6,192 nt of DNA from Bacillota bacterium (lineage in GTDB: Bacteria; Bacillota; Clostridia; DSM-8532). The position numbers and the translations under genes were made by a program. The stretch is from contig JAEXPO010000198.1 of the NCBI GenBank assembly GCA_023446675.1, positions 1-6,192 of the forward strand, written 5' to 3'. The notes beneath the pieces are model-generated. The model was not told the DNA's origin and searched no databases. It saw only the letters and a list, made by a program, of their open reading frames with translations. Positions 1-5,581 of this stretch are shown here, one piece after another; position 1 is the first letter of the stretch; every line of letters begins with the position of its first letter.

Positions 1-174
1 ACGGTGCTCATTGTCTCCCAGCGTATCAGCTCGGTCAGACAGGCGGACAGCATTCTTGTTTTTGATGACGGCAGGATTGTGGGGCAGGGGACCCATGATT
101 CCCTTTTGAAGGAATGTGAAACCTACCGTGAAATTTATCACTCCCAAACCAAGGAAGAGGAGGAGAGGGCATGA
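1..174 (+). CDS. ABC exporter subunit, C-terminal end of the ATP-binding domain (5' truncated by window)
   Basis: Only the last 57 codons are inside the window; the frame is open from base 1 and stops at TGA 172-174. The translation starts TVLIVSQRISSV and goes on with ADSILVFDDGRIVGQGTHD, the H-loop region and final strands of an ABC-type nucleotide-binding domain. It ends with a YREIYHSQ tail and an acidic EEEER end. The residue normally His in the H-loop (switch His, as in AHRLST) is Gln here. In heterodimeric exporters such as TM287/TM288 and BmrC/BmrD, that substitution marks the subunit carrying the degenerate ATP site. The stop overlaps the next subunit's start (ATGA, 171-174), so the two are translationally coupled partners. 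Walker A, Walker B, signature and transmembrane part lie upstream of the window and cannot be judged. Family assignment is firm; substrate is unknown. Confidence 0.93.
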   Translation, partial: TVLIVSQRISSVRQADSILVFDDGRIVGQGTHDSLLKECETYREIYHSQTKEEEERA

Positions 175-1916
175 AAACTTCCCATTCAACCCTGTTTAAA
201 CGACTTTTTTACTTTATGGGCTCCTCCGGCAAGCTTGTGGCTTATGCTGCCGTTTGTGCCCTCATAAGCGTGGCAGCCAGCCTTCTCGGGCCTCTGCTGA
301 TCGGTTTTGCCATTGACGACATGGCGGCCGCGGGACAGGTGGATTTTAGCGCCATAGCCCACATCATTGCCGGCCTTGCCGTTATTTACGGTATAGGCAG
401 CCTTTTTACCTGGCTCCTAACCTATCTTACCAACCGTATTGCCTTTAAAATGGTGAGGGATATCAGGCAGCAGCTGTTTGAAAAAATGAACACCCTGCCC
501 TTAAAATACTTTGACGGCAATCCTCACGGAGACATTATAAGCCGGTTTATCAATGATATGGACGCCGTTTCAGAGGGCGTGCTTCAAGGGCTTTCCACCC
601 TTTTAACCAGTGTGTTTACCCTGGTGGGGTCCATATTGCTCATGCTTACCATCAGCGGATGGATGACGGCTGTGGTGCTTCTGTCCACACCCCTTGCCTT
701 TTTTGTGGCTCGGTATATTACCACCCGCTCACAGCTGCTTTTCAAGGAGCAGGCAAGGCTGGTAGGCCAGCTTAACGGCTACGCGGAGGAGATCATAAAC
801 GGTCAAAGGGTGGTTAAGGCTTTCGGTTATGAAGGCCGTTCCTTTGAAAAATTCAGCGCTTTGAATGAGGAGCTTAAAGGAGTGGGTGTGAAATCCCAAT
901 ACTATTCTTCCCTTACAAATCCTGCCACAAGGCTTGTTAATAACACCACTTATACGGTGGTAGGCGTTATCGGAAGTATTACCGCCATCATGGGAGGCAT
1001 TTCGGTGGGAGGTATTTCAAGCTTCCTTATTTATTCAAACCTGTTTGCAAAGCCTTTTAACGAAATTACCGGAGTGCTGTCGCAGCTTCAAGCGGCCCTG
1101 GCCTCCAGCCAGCGAATTTTTGCAGTGCTGGATCAGGAACCGGAAATCCCGGATGCTAAGAATGCTCTAAATCTTGAGGAAACAACGGGTAAGGTGAATT
1201 TCGATAAGGTACGCTTTTCCTATCAGCCGGAGCGGCCCCTTATTAAAAATTTCAATCTGGATGTAAAGCCCGGCAGCCGTATTGCTGTCGTAGGAAGGAC
1301 AGGGGCCGGGAAAACCACTTTGGTCAATCTTCTTATGCGGTTTTATGAGGTGGATGGCGGCACCATTTCCATTGACGGAACCGATATTACCCATATAACC
1401 CGTGACAGCCTTCGAAAGAACATCGGTATGGTTTTACAGGATACCTGGTTATTTTCCGGTACGGTGCGGGACAATATTACTTACGGCAAGCCCGATGCCA
1501 GGGAGGAGGCCATCATCGCAGCCGCAAAGGCGGCGGATGCCCACAGCTTTATCCGAAGGCTTCCGGAGGGCTATGACACAGTTATTTCCGATGGAGGCGA
1601 TAATCTGTCCCAGGGACAGAAGCAGCTTCTGACCATTGCAAGGGTCATGCTGGCCGATCCGCCCATGCTCATATTGGATGAAGCCACAAGCAGCATTGAT
1701 ACCTTGACGGAAATACGCATACAAAAGGCCTTCCTGAAAATGATGGAGGGCAGAACCAGCTTTGTTATCGCTCACCGGCTCTCAACGATCCGGGAGGCCG
1801 ATCTTATCCTGGTTATGGAAAACGGTGATGTTGCGGAAAGCGGAAATCATGAGGAGCTGCTTATGAAGAAAGGCTTGTATGCCTCACTTTACAACAGCCA
1901 GTTTACCCAGGGATAA
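171..1916 (+). CDS. ABC-type exporter subunit (fused membrane and ATP-binding domains), consensus-site half of a heterodimer
   Basis: A full-length (581 aa) half-transporter, the usual size for type IV (B-family) ABC exporters. About six hydrophobic helices are visible (roughly residues 21-47, 59-87, 137-160, 162-182, 254-276, 279-301), followed by the nucleotide-binding domain. Visible motifs are A-loop Tyr351, Walker A GRTGAGKT (375-382), Q-loop Gln423, signature LSQGQ (479-483), Walker B ILILDE-type strand with catalytic Glu504, D-loop SSID (507-510) and H-loop His535. LSQGQ in place of LSGGQ is a recurrent variant in this subfamily. All catalytic residues are present, whereas the upstream partner has Gln at the H-loop. 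This fits a TM288/BmrD-like subunit paired with a TM287/BmrC-like one. The start is fixed by AGGAGG at 158-163, 7 nt before the ATG, and by the 4-nt overlap with the partner. It should pump a lipophilic drug, lipid or peptide-like compound across the cytoplasmic membrane using ATP; the substrate cannot be read here. Confidence 0.96.
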   Translation: MKTSHSTLFKRLFYFMGSSGKLVAYAAVCALISVAASLLGPLLIGFAIDDMAAAGQVDFSAIAHIIAGLAVIYGIGSLFTWLLTYLTNRIAFKMVRDIRQQLFEKMNTLPLKYFDGNPHGDIISRFINDMDAVSEGVLQGLSTLLTSVFTLVGSILLMLTISGWMTAVVLLSTPLAFFVARYITTRSQLLFKEQARLVGQLNGYAEEIINGQRVVKAFGYEGRSFEKFSALNEELKGVGVKSQYYSSLTNPATRLVNNTTYTVVGVIGSITAIMGGISVGGISSFLIYSNLFAKPFNEITGVLSQLQAALASSQRIFAVLDQEPEIPDAKNALNLEETTGKVNFDKVRFSYQPERPLIKNFNLDVKPGSRIAVVGRTGAGKTTLVNLLMRFYEVDGGTISIDGTDITHITRDSLRKNIGMVLQDTWLFSGTVRDNITYGKPDAREEAIIAAAKAADAHSFIRRLPEGYDTVISDGGDNLSQGQKQLLTIARVMLADPPMLILDEATSSIDTLTEIRIQKAFLKMMEGRTSFVIAHRLSTIREADLILVMENGDVAESGNHEELLMKKGLYASLYNSQFTQG

Positions 1917-2012
1917 AGCATGCTGGGACCTCTTTTTAAAAATAAAAGCGTTTTTTGTCGCAATTAAGGAGTAAAATGAATAAGCTGTAGAGACGGAACA
2001 GGAGGTGGTGAA

Positions 2013-2573
2013 ATGCCGGAATATGCCATTGTGCTCTATTTCGACGAGGATACGGAAAACAAAATAAGCGGCATGATACACATGCTGGCGGATACCGGCC
2101 TGAACGGATATATGATTAAGGCAGGCATCAGGCCCCATTTGACACTGGCCCTCTGGCAAAGTGAAAGGGAGCCGGACATTGCTGTGCCTATACGCCGGTT
2201 TTGCGACGAAATGGGAAAAACTGCCCTGAGATTTACAAACTTAGGCATTTTTCCTGGCAATGAGGCGGTGCTGTTCCTTGGGGCTGTTAAGGATAAGGCT
2301 CTGGAGGAGCTTCATAAAAGGCTCTATGACTTAATTGGCATGGATTTGGGTTTGTTTTCGCCTAATTATCTGCCTGAAAATTGGGTTCCCCACTGTACGC
2401 TGGCTATGAAGCTGACGGAGTACGAGGCCGGAGCGGCAGCAAGCTATGCCCTTGCAGGCTTTATGGACACAGGCTTTCCTATATTTGCGACACTCTCGGA
2501 GGCTGAGCTCATAAAATGTGAGCCTATGGACGGAGGCTTGTCCTGCGAGTCCCAATGCAGCATTGACTTTTAA
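2013..2573 (+). CDS. 2H phosphoesterase superfamily protein (2'-5' RNA ligase-like)
   Basis: A 186-aa soluble protein with the two signature histidine motifs of 2H phosphoesterases: H-L-T at residues 42-44 (in RPHLTLALW) and H-C-T at 127-129 (in VPHCTLAMKL), 85 residues apart as expected for this two-lobed fold. Each motif follows a hydrophobic strand (YAIVLYF at 4-10, AVLFLG at 85-90). Family members cleave or form 2',5' or cyclic phosphodiester bonds in RNA or nucleotides; the true bacterial substrate is usually unknown, and 'RNA ligase' is a historical name. The start is supported by an excellent AGGAGG at 2000-2005 with 7 nt to the ATG. It follows the ABC exporter by 96 nt with no convincing GC-rich terminator between, so read-through from the exporter is possible, though a functional link is not shown. 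It converges on gltX. There is no signal peptide or membrane segment, so it is probably cytoplasmic. Confidence 0.86.
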   Translation: MPEYAIVLYFDEDTENKISGMIHMLADTGLNGYMIKAGIRPHLTLALWQSEREPDIAVPIRRFCDEMGKTALRFTNLGIFPGNEAVLFLGAVKDKALEELHKRLYDLIGMDLGLFSPNYLPENWVPHCTLAMKLTEYEAGAAASYALAGFMDTGFPIFATLSEAELIKCEPMDGGLSCESQCSIDF

Positions 2574-2628
2574 GGCATCACAAGCAAGGTGCTTATCAAA
2601 TGGAATCCGTGTTAAGATCTTATAAAAT

Positions 2629-2698
2629 AAGAACCCGCCTTTCACCCCCTTTGCATGATGGATGAACATACATCCAGGGGTGTGAGAGGCGGGTTCTT
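2629..2698. terminator. Long hairpin terminator between the convergent phosphoesterase gene and gltX, probably bidirectional
   Basis: AAGAACCCGCC (2629-2639) is the exact reverse complement of GGCGGGTTCTT (2688-2698). Pairing continues inward with one G-T wobble through about 2649/2677 if T2681 is bulged. After an unpaired stretch it resumes in an apical stem TGGATG (2659-2664) / CATCCA (2671-2676) with a 6-nt loop. Read leftward (for gltX) the stem is followed by TTATTTTATA, a reasonable U-rich tail; read rightward the tail is the weaker TTCTTTG. It therefore best serves gltX and may also stop the rightward transcript. The surrounding spacer (2574-2721) holds nothing else convincing. Confidence 0.82.
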
Positions 2699-2721
2699 TG
2701 CAAGCTGTTAATTTTTATTGC

Positions 2722-4197
2722 TTATGCTTTGGCAAGCTCGGCGGAAAGCCTGTCGATACCCACGCGGATACGGCGAAGGGTTTCTTCCCTGCCCAGTATG
2801 TCCGCAAGCTCAATGGCTCCTCCGGGGGTTACCTCCCAGCCGCTGACTGCGGTACGTACCGGCCAGAGCATCTGTCCGTTTTTTATGCCCAGGGCTTCAA
2901 TAAGGGCAAAAAGAGAGCTGTGGATATTGGCTTCATTCCAATCCGCCTCACCCAGAACCTCCAGAACGGGAAGCGCTGTTTTAAGGCTGTCCAGAGAGTT
3001 CTCAAGGGTTGTTTTCATCTTTTTGTGCACGTATATTCCCAGATCGTAATCACCAAGCTCGTTTATGAATCCCACCTTGGACGGAATATCGTTTAAAAGC
3101 TCTGTGCGGGCCTGAAGAATACGGCTTACCTTTAAAAGATCCACACCGGGCTTGGTAATAGCCTGCTCCAGGAAAGGAAGGGCATGGCTGTGGAATTTCT
3201 CCAGGGGCATGGTCCTTATATATTCGGCGTTGAACCACTTCAGCTTCGTCATGTCAAAGGAGGATGGGGAATGGCCGATGCGCTCAATTTTAAAGGCCTT
3301 CTCAAGCTCTTCAAGAGAAAATATCTCCTGATTGCTGTCCGGCGACCATCCCAAAAGGGCAATGTAGTTCAGCACGGCTTCCACAATAAAGCCCATTTGA
3401 AGGAGGTCCTCAAAGCCTGCGTCCCCTTTGCGCTTAGATATTTTGGAGCCGTCGGGCTTAACCAGAAGGGGAAGGTGGACATAGGTGGGTATATCCCAGC
3501 CAAAGGCTTCGTACAGCAAATTGTATTTTGGGGTGGAGGATAAATACTCGCTGCCTCGAACAACATGGGTGATGTGCATGAGGTGATCATCTACCACATT
3601 GGCAAAATTATAGGTGGGAAGTCCGTCGGATTTTAAAAGAATCTGATCCTCCAGCATGGCATTTTCCACCGTTATATCGCCATAAACGGCATCACTGAAG
3701 GTGGTGGTGCCTTCCCGGGGCATTTTCTGCCGGATAACATAGGCCTCTCCGGCCTGAAGCTTTGTCTCAATTTCCTCCCTGGAAAGCCCAAGGCAATGCC
3801 TGTCATACATAAAGGTCTGGCCCTTGGCCTCCGAGGCTTCTCTCAGGCCGTCAAGCCTCTCCTTGCCGCAAAAGCAGTAATAGGCGTGTCCTTTCTCCAC
3901 AAGCTCCCTGGCATAAGGGAGGTAGGTTGCCTTTCGCTCACTTTGAACATAGGGGCCATAGGGTCCTCCTACGTCCGGACCCTCGTCATGCTTTAAGCCG
4001 CATTTTTTCAAGGTATTATAGATAATGTCCACGGCCCCTTCCACATAGCGCTCCTGATCCGTGTCCTCTATACGCAGAATAAAGCTGCCGTTGTAGGACT
4101 TGGCAATAAGGTATTCATAGAGGGCGGAACGGAGATTTCCGATGTGCATGTAGCCTGTAGGGCTGGGGGCAAAACGTGTACGTACTTGACCTTGCAT
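2722..4197 (-). CDS. gltX: Glutamyl-tRNA synthetase
   Basis: A 491-aa class I aminoacyl-tRNA synthetase that charges tRNA-Glu with glutamate using ATP in the cytoplasm. The N-terminus carries [20 protein letters not shown] with the HIGH-type motif HIGN at 18-21. The second catalytic loop is KISKR (252-256) in [13 protein letters not shown]. The LRIEDTD strand (41-47) that binds glutamate/ATP is intact. The C-terminal anticodon-binding part ends with the typical PVRTAVSG (446-453) and TPGGA segment. The zinc-knuckle region has C108 and C110 in [10 protein letters not shown] and C135 in YDRHCLG, but the usual fourth ligand two residues later is Gly, so zinc binding may be altered or lost. The start fits the family's usual N-terminus; an AGGAAAGG Shine-Dalgarno (4210-4217) lies 12 nt upstream, rather far. 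Many Firmicutes use a non-discriminating GluRS that also charges tRNA-Gln; whether this one does cannot be read here. It is transcribed leftward, downstream of the DUF4003-like gene, and ends in the hairpin at 2629-2698. Confidence 0.98.
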   Translation of the reverse strand: MQGQVRTRFAPSPTGYMHIGNLRSALYEYLIAKSYNGSFILRIEDTDQERYVEGAVDIIYNTLKKCGLKHDEGPDVGGPYGPYVQSERKATYLPYARELVEKGHAYYCFCGKERLDGLREASEAKGQTFMYDRHCLGLSREEIETKLQAGEAYVIRQKMPREGTTTFSDAVYGDITVENAMLEDQILLKSDGLPTYNFANVVDDHLMHITHVVRGSEYLSSTPKYNLLYEAFGWDIPTYVHLPLLVKPDGSKISKRKGDAGFEDLLQMGFIVEAVLNYIALLGWSPDSNQEIFSLEELEKAFKIERIGHSPSSFDMTKLKWFNAEYIRTMPLEKFHSHALPFLEQAITKPGVDLLKVSRILQARTELLNDIPSKVGFINELGDYDLGIYVHKKMKTTLENSLDSLKTALPVLEVLGEADWNEANIHSSLFALIEALGIKNGQMLWPVRTAVSGWEVTPGGAIELADILGREETLRRIRVGIDRLSAELAKA

Positions 4198-4324
4198 GTG
4201 TTTACCATACCTTTCCTGTCATTCGTTTCTATTATGTCTTCATAAGTGTTATTCATGCATCCTGCTCCTGCCGGAAACGGCTGCAAGCAGGCTCATAACA
4301 CATTATTAGCTTTAGTGGTTTTCT
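4198..4324 (-). other. Spacer between the DUF4003-like gene and gltX, leader of gltX
   Basis: This 127-nt gap carries the gltX Shine-Dalgarno (4210-4217) and the dyad at 4246-4301. A -10-like CATAAT (leftward; + positions 4231-4236) is present but has no convincing -35 at 16-18 nt, so a dedicated gltX promoter is possible but not shown. I searched for a T-box (the conserved TGGNACCGCGG antiterminator segment) because it is common ahead of clostridial aminoacyl-tRNA synthetase genes; none is present, and the gap is too short for a full one plus terminator. Cotranscription with the upstream gene remains plausible. Confidence 0.5.
4246..4301 (-). repeat. Imperfect 56-nt inverted repeat (stem-loop) upstream of gltX
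   Basis: Three nested complementary blocks are seen: GTGTTAT (4246-4252) with ATAACAC (4295-4301), CCTGCT (4261-4266) with AGCAGG (4286-4291), and GCCG (4270-4273) with CGGC (4278-4281) closing a 4-nt loop. The internal loops are uneven. In the leftward transcript no U-run follows, so it is not a standard intrinsic terminator. It could be a processing site, a weak attenuator or simply a stable leader hairpin. Confidence 0.5.
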
Positions 4325-5323
4325 TCAGCTTGAGGCTGAGGCAGCGCTTGCCGCAGCGGCGCCACTGGCGGCACAGGCGGCGGCCTGAGCGGCCAGTACA
4401 GCCTGAACGGTGGTTCCAACCGTGGTTTTCAACAAGCTTCCCCGGCTTTCATCCTTCAGGCTTCGATTGAGGCATACGAGGGCAGATGCCAGAAGCAGGC
4501 TGTATTCTCTTTCTCCCAGCCTTGTGCACCCCCTGTCCTTCATTATGGACATTGCCTCAACCGTGTCATGGACAGCCTCTTCCCAGCTCTTCCCGGTGAG
4601 TGCGAGAAAGCCTACGGCCCCGTAATACATGGAGGTAACCTTTTGCCTGTTCTGCTTAAGAAGTGCGACGATATCGCCGCAGCGCAGGGCTTTTTCCTCC
4701 GGTGACGCGTCCTCAAAGGCAAGAAAATGAGTTAAATACTGTATGCCGTTGCCGTTAAAATAACCCATACCCTGATCCTTAAGCAAGGAAAAGGTCTTTT
4801 CCGTTTCATCAAAAATACCGCTGACGGAACGGTCGAGGGAAGCGGTTATAATGGCCGAGGCATAGTCCTCATAGGAGGTTAAAAGGGGATGGAGCTGTTT
4901 CATTCCGTTATAGATCTCTTTTGCCCGGGTTGCTCTTTTCATCTCGTCCCCCGGCGGGGTTGTTGCATAAAGGGCATAGGCAGCCACAGGCAGATAGGTG
5001 CTGGAGCGGAATCCGGCTTCCTTCAGAGCATCGTAGCAATTCATAAGCCTCGGAAAACTCTTTTCTACAGGTTCACCCTGAGCGGTCAGAAAGGCAGCTG
5101 AATAAATACGGGCACTTCTAAGATAGGAAAAGAAACCGGTGCTTTCCTTAATGTACCGGCTTGCCTCCAGAAGCTTATCCGGATTGGCATGAGCCTTTTC
5201 AGAGGTATAGGAAAAGGCGCACAGCTTGATATACATGCTGTTGGCCTTCCAGGCCAGCGGCTTTTTCAGCTCTAAATAGTTATCGCAATAAAGCTCCACG
5301 GATTTTCGAAGGTCCAGGTTCAT
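4325..5323 (-). CDS. DUF4003-like protein of unknown function with alanine-rich C-terminal tail
   Basis: A 332-aa protein that I match from memory to the DUF4003 family of Firmicutes; function unknown. Features that prompted this are the segment FRSSTYLPVAAYALYA (105-120), LHPLLTSYEDYASAI (144-158) and the mostly alpha-helical layout with no signal peptide or clear membrane span in the body. The last 28 residues (305-332) are strikingly biased: 15 Ala plus Ser, with only one Cys and two Gln of note and no charge, encoded by a GC-rich stretch (about 4328-4411). The tail could be a helical membrane-associating or low-complexity end. No catalytic motif is recognisable. The start is well supported: AAAGGAGG at 5331-5338 lies 7 nt before the ATG, with a promoter and leader upstream. 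Its stop is 127 nt before gltX on the same strand, so the two may share a transcript. Reality of the gene is near certain; family name is moderate. Confidence 0.85.
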   Translation of the reverse strand: MNLDLRKSVELYCDNYLELKKPLAWKANSMYIKLCAFSYTSEKAHANPDKLLEASRYIKESTGFFSYLRSARIYSAAFLTAQGEPVEKSFPRLMNCYDALKEAGFRSSTYLPVAAYALYATTPPGDEMKRATRAKEIYNGMKQLHPLLTSYEDYASAIITASLDRSVSGIFDETEKTFSLLKDQGMGYFNGNGIQYLTHFLAFEDASPEEKALRCGDIVALLKQNRQKVTSMYYGAVGFLALTGKSWEEAVHDTVEAMSIMKDRGCTRLGEREYSLLLASALVCLNRSLKDESRGSLLKTTVGTTVQAVLAAQAAACAASGAAAASAASASS

Positions 5324-5330
5324 TGCAAAT

Positions 5331-5393
5331 CCTCCTTTCGGATAATGTTTCGGCGTCCCTGGAATGAAAGATCTTTGACAGGCGCGCCGAAAG
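5331..5393 (-). promoter_or_regulatory. Structured 5' leader of the DUF4003-like gene with two alternative pairings, one covering the Shine-Dalgarno
   Basis: In the leftward RNA the 5' segment CTTTCGGCG (5393-5385) can pair with CGCCGAAA (5355-5348), an exact 8-bp inverted repeat. Its hairpin is extended by CCTG/CAGG (5358-5361 with 5379-5382), which shares the same centre. The same 5' segment can instead pair as CTTTCGG with CCGAAAG (5341-5335), exactly 7 bp, and that partner overlaps the AAAGGAGG Shine-Dalgarno (5331-5338). The two pairings exclude each other. The first is longer and more GC-rich and would leave the ribosome site open. The complementarity is seen directly; any switching is inference. 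As DNA, the same dyad just downstream of the promoter could equally be a repressor operator. Confidence 0.45.
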
Positions 5394-5404
5394 CCCTACA
5401 CTCT

Positions 5405-5433
5405 ATTATACAATAATCGTTAAGCTTTTTTAA
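5405..5433 (-). promoter_or_regulatory. Sigma-A-type promoter for the DUF4003-like gene
   Basis: Read leftward, a perfect -10 TATAAT (+ positions 5405-5410) stands 17 nt from a -35-like TTAAAA (5428-5433; four of six matches to TTGACA). The sequence around the -35 is A/T-rich, as in UP-like regions. Transcription would start near 5398, giving a leader of about 75 nt before the ATG at 5323. Confidence 0.65.
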
Positions 5434-5581
5434 TAGTAATATAAGATGGTTTGAACAGAGATGCCCACTTTGCTGCAGATAATTTTTCAAGCATATTTAA
5501 GCGGAAGAACAAATTCTGTAAGTCTCCTTTCGGCAGGGCGTAAAATAGGGTAAAATAAATGCCATGGATGGAGTGAACTGA

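Larger units (their letters stand above)
5324..5581. promoter_or_regulatory. Divergent intergenic region between the DUF4003-like gene and the GntR-family regulator
   Basis: This 258-nt region carries the leftward promoter and leader described separately. On the rightward side, toward the regulator gene, the clearest feature is a tandem TAAAATAGGG / TAAAATAAAT (5541-5560), two -10-like TAAAAT hexamers 10 nt apart, with no good -35 at standard spacing. The A/T-rich stretch around 5420-5445 could also hold a rightward promoter (TATAAG at 5440-5445, poor -35). I found no clear palindrome of the FadR type to call as the regulator's operator. Confidence 0.5.

Noticed and set aside
1449..1775. A 108-codon open frame on the minus strand within the ABC exporter gene.
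   Set aside because: It is antisense to the conserved ATP-binding domain; its length follows from the composition of the real gene, and the translation resembles no known family.
1917..1960. A/T-rich stretch with TTTTTAAAAA and GCGTTTTTT after the exporter gene, considered as a terminator.
   Set aside because: No GC-rich stem precedes the T-run; only short palindromes (AGCATGCT, TTTTTAAAAA) are seen.
1966..1990. A 4-codon minicistron (M-N-K-L-stop) with AAGGAG just upstream, ahead of the phosphoesterase gene, resembling a leader peptide.
   Set aside because: The spacing from AAGGAG to ATG is only 4 nt, no attenuator hairpin accompanies it, and such short ORFs are frequent by chance in A-rich spacers.
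2582..2594. A small hairpin AAGCA-AGG-TGCTT just after the phosphoesterase stop codon.
   Set aside because: It has only 5 bp and no T-run; too weak to be called a terminator next to the much stronger hairpin at 2629-2698.
2698..3543. Open frames on the + strand within gltX (for example 2698-3096 and 3184-3543).
   Set aside because: They lie opposite a certain gltX, have no recognisable domains or good ribosome sites, and reflect the codon bias of the real gene.
5367..5376. Palindrome AAAGATCTTT, with a similar AAGATCTT at 2613-2620, considered as a shared operator.
   Set aside because: The two copies lie in unrelated contexts (one between convergent genes), and the core is a common short palindrome; chance is the simpler explanation.
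5564..5581. A 5-codon ORF (M-D-G-V-N-stop) ending right before the GntR start codon.
   Set aside because: It has no ribosome site of its own and overlaps the Shine-Dalgarno region of the regulator; most likely coincidence.
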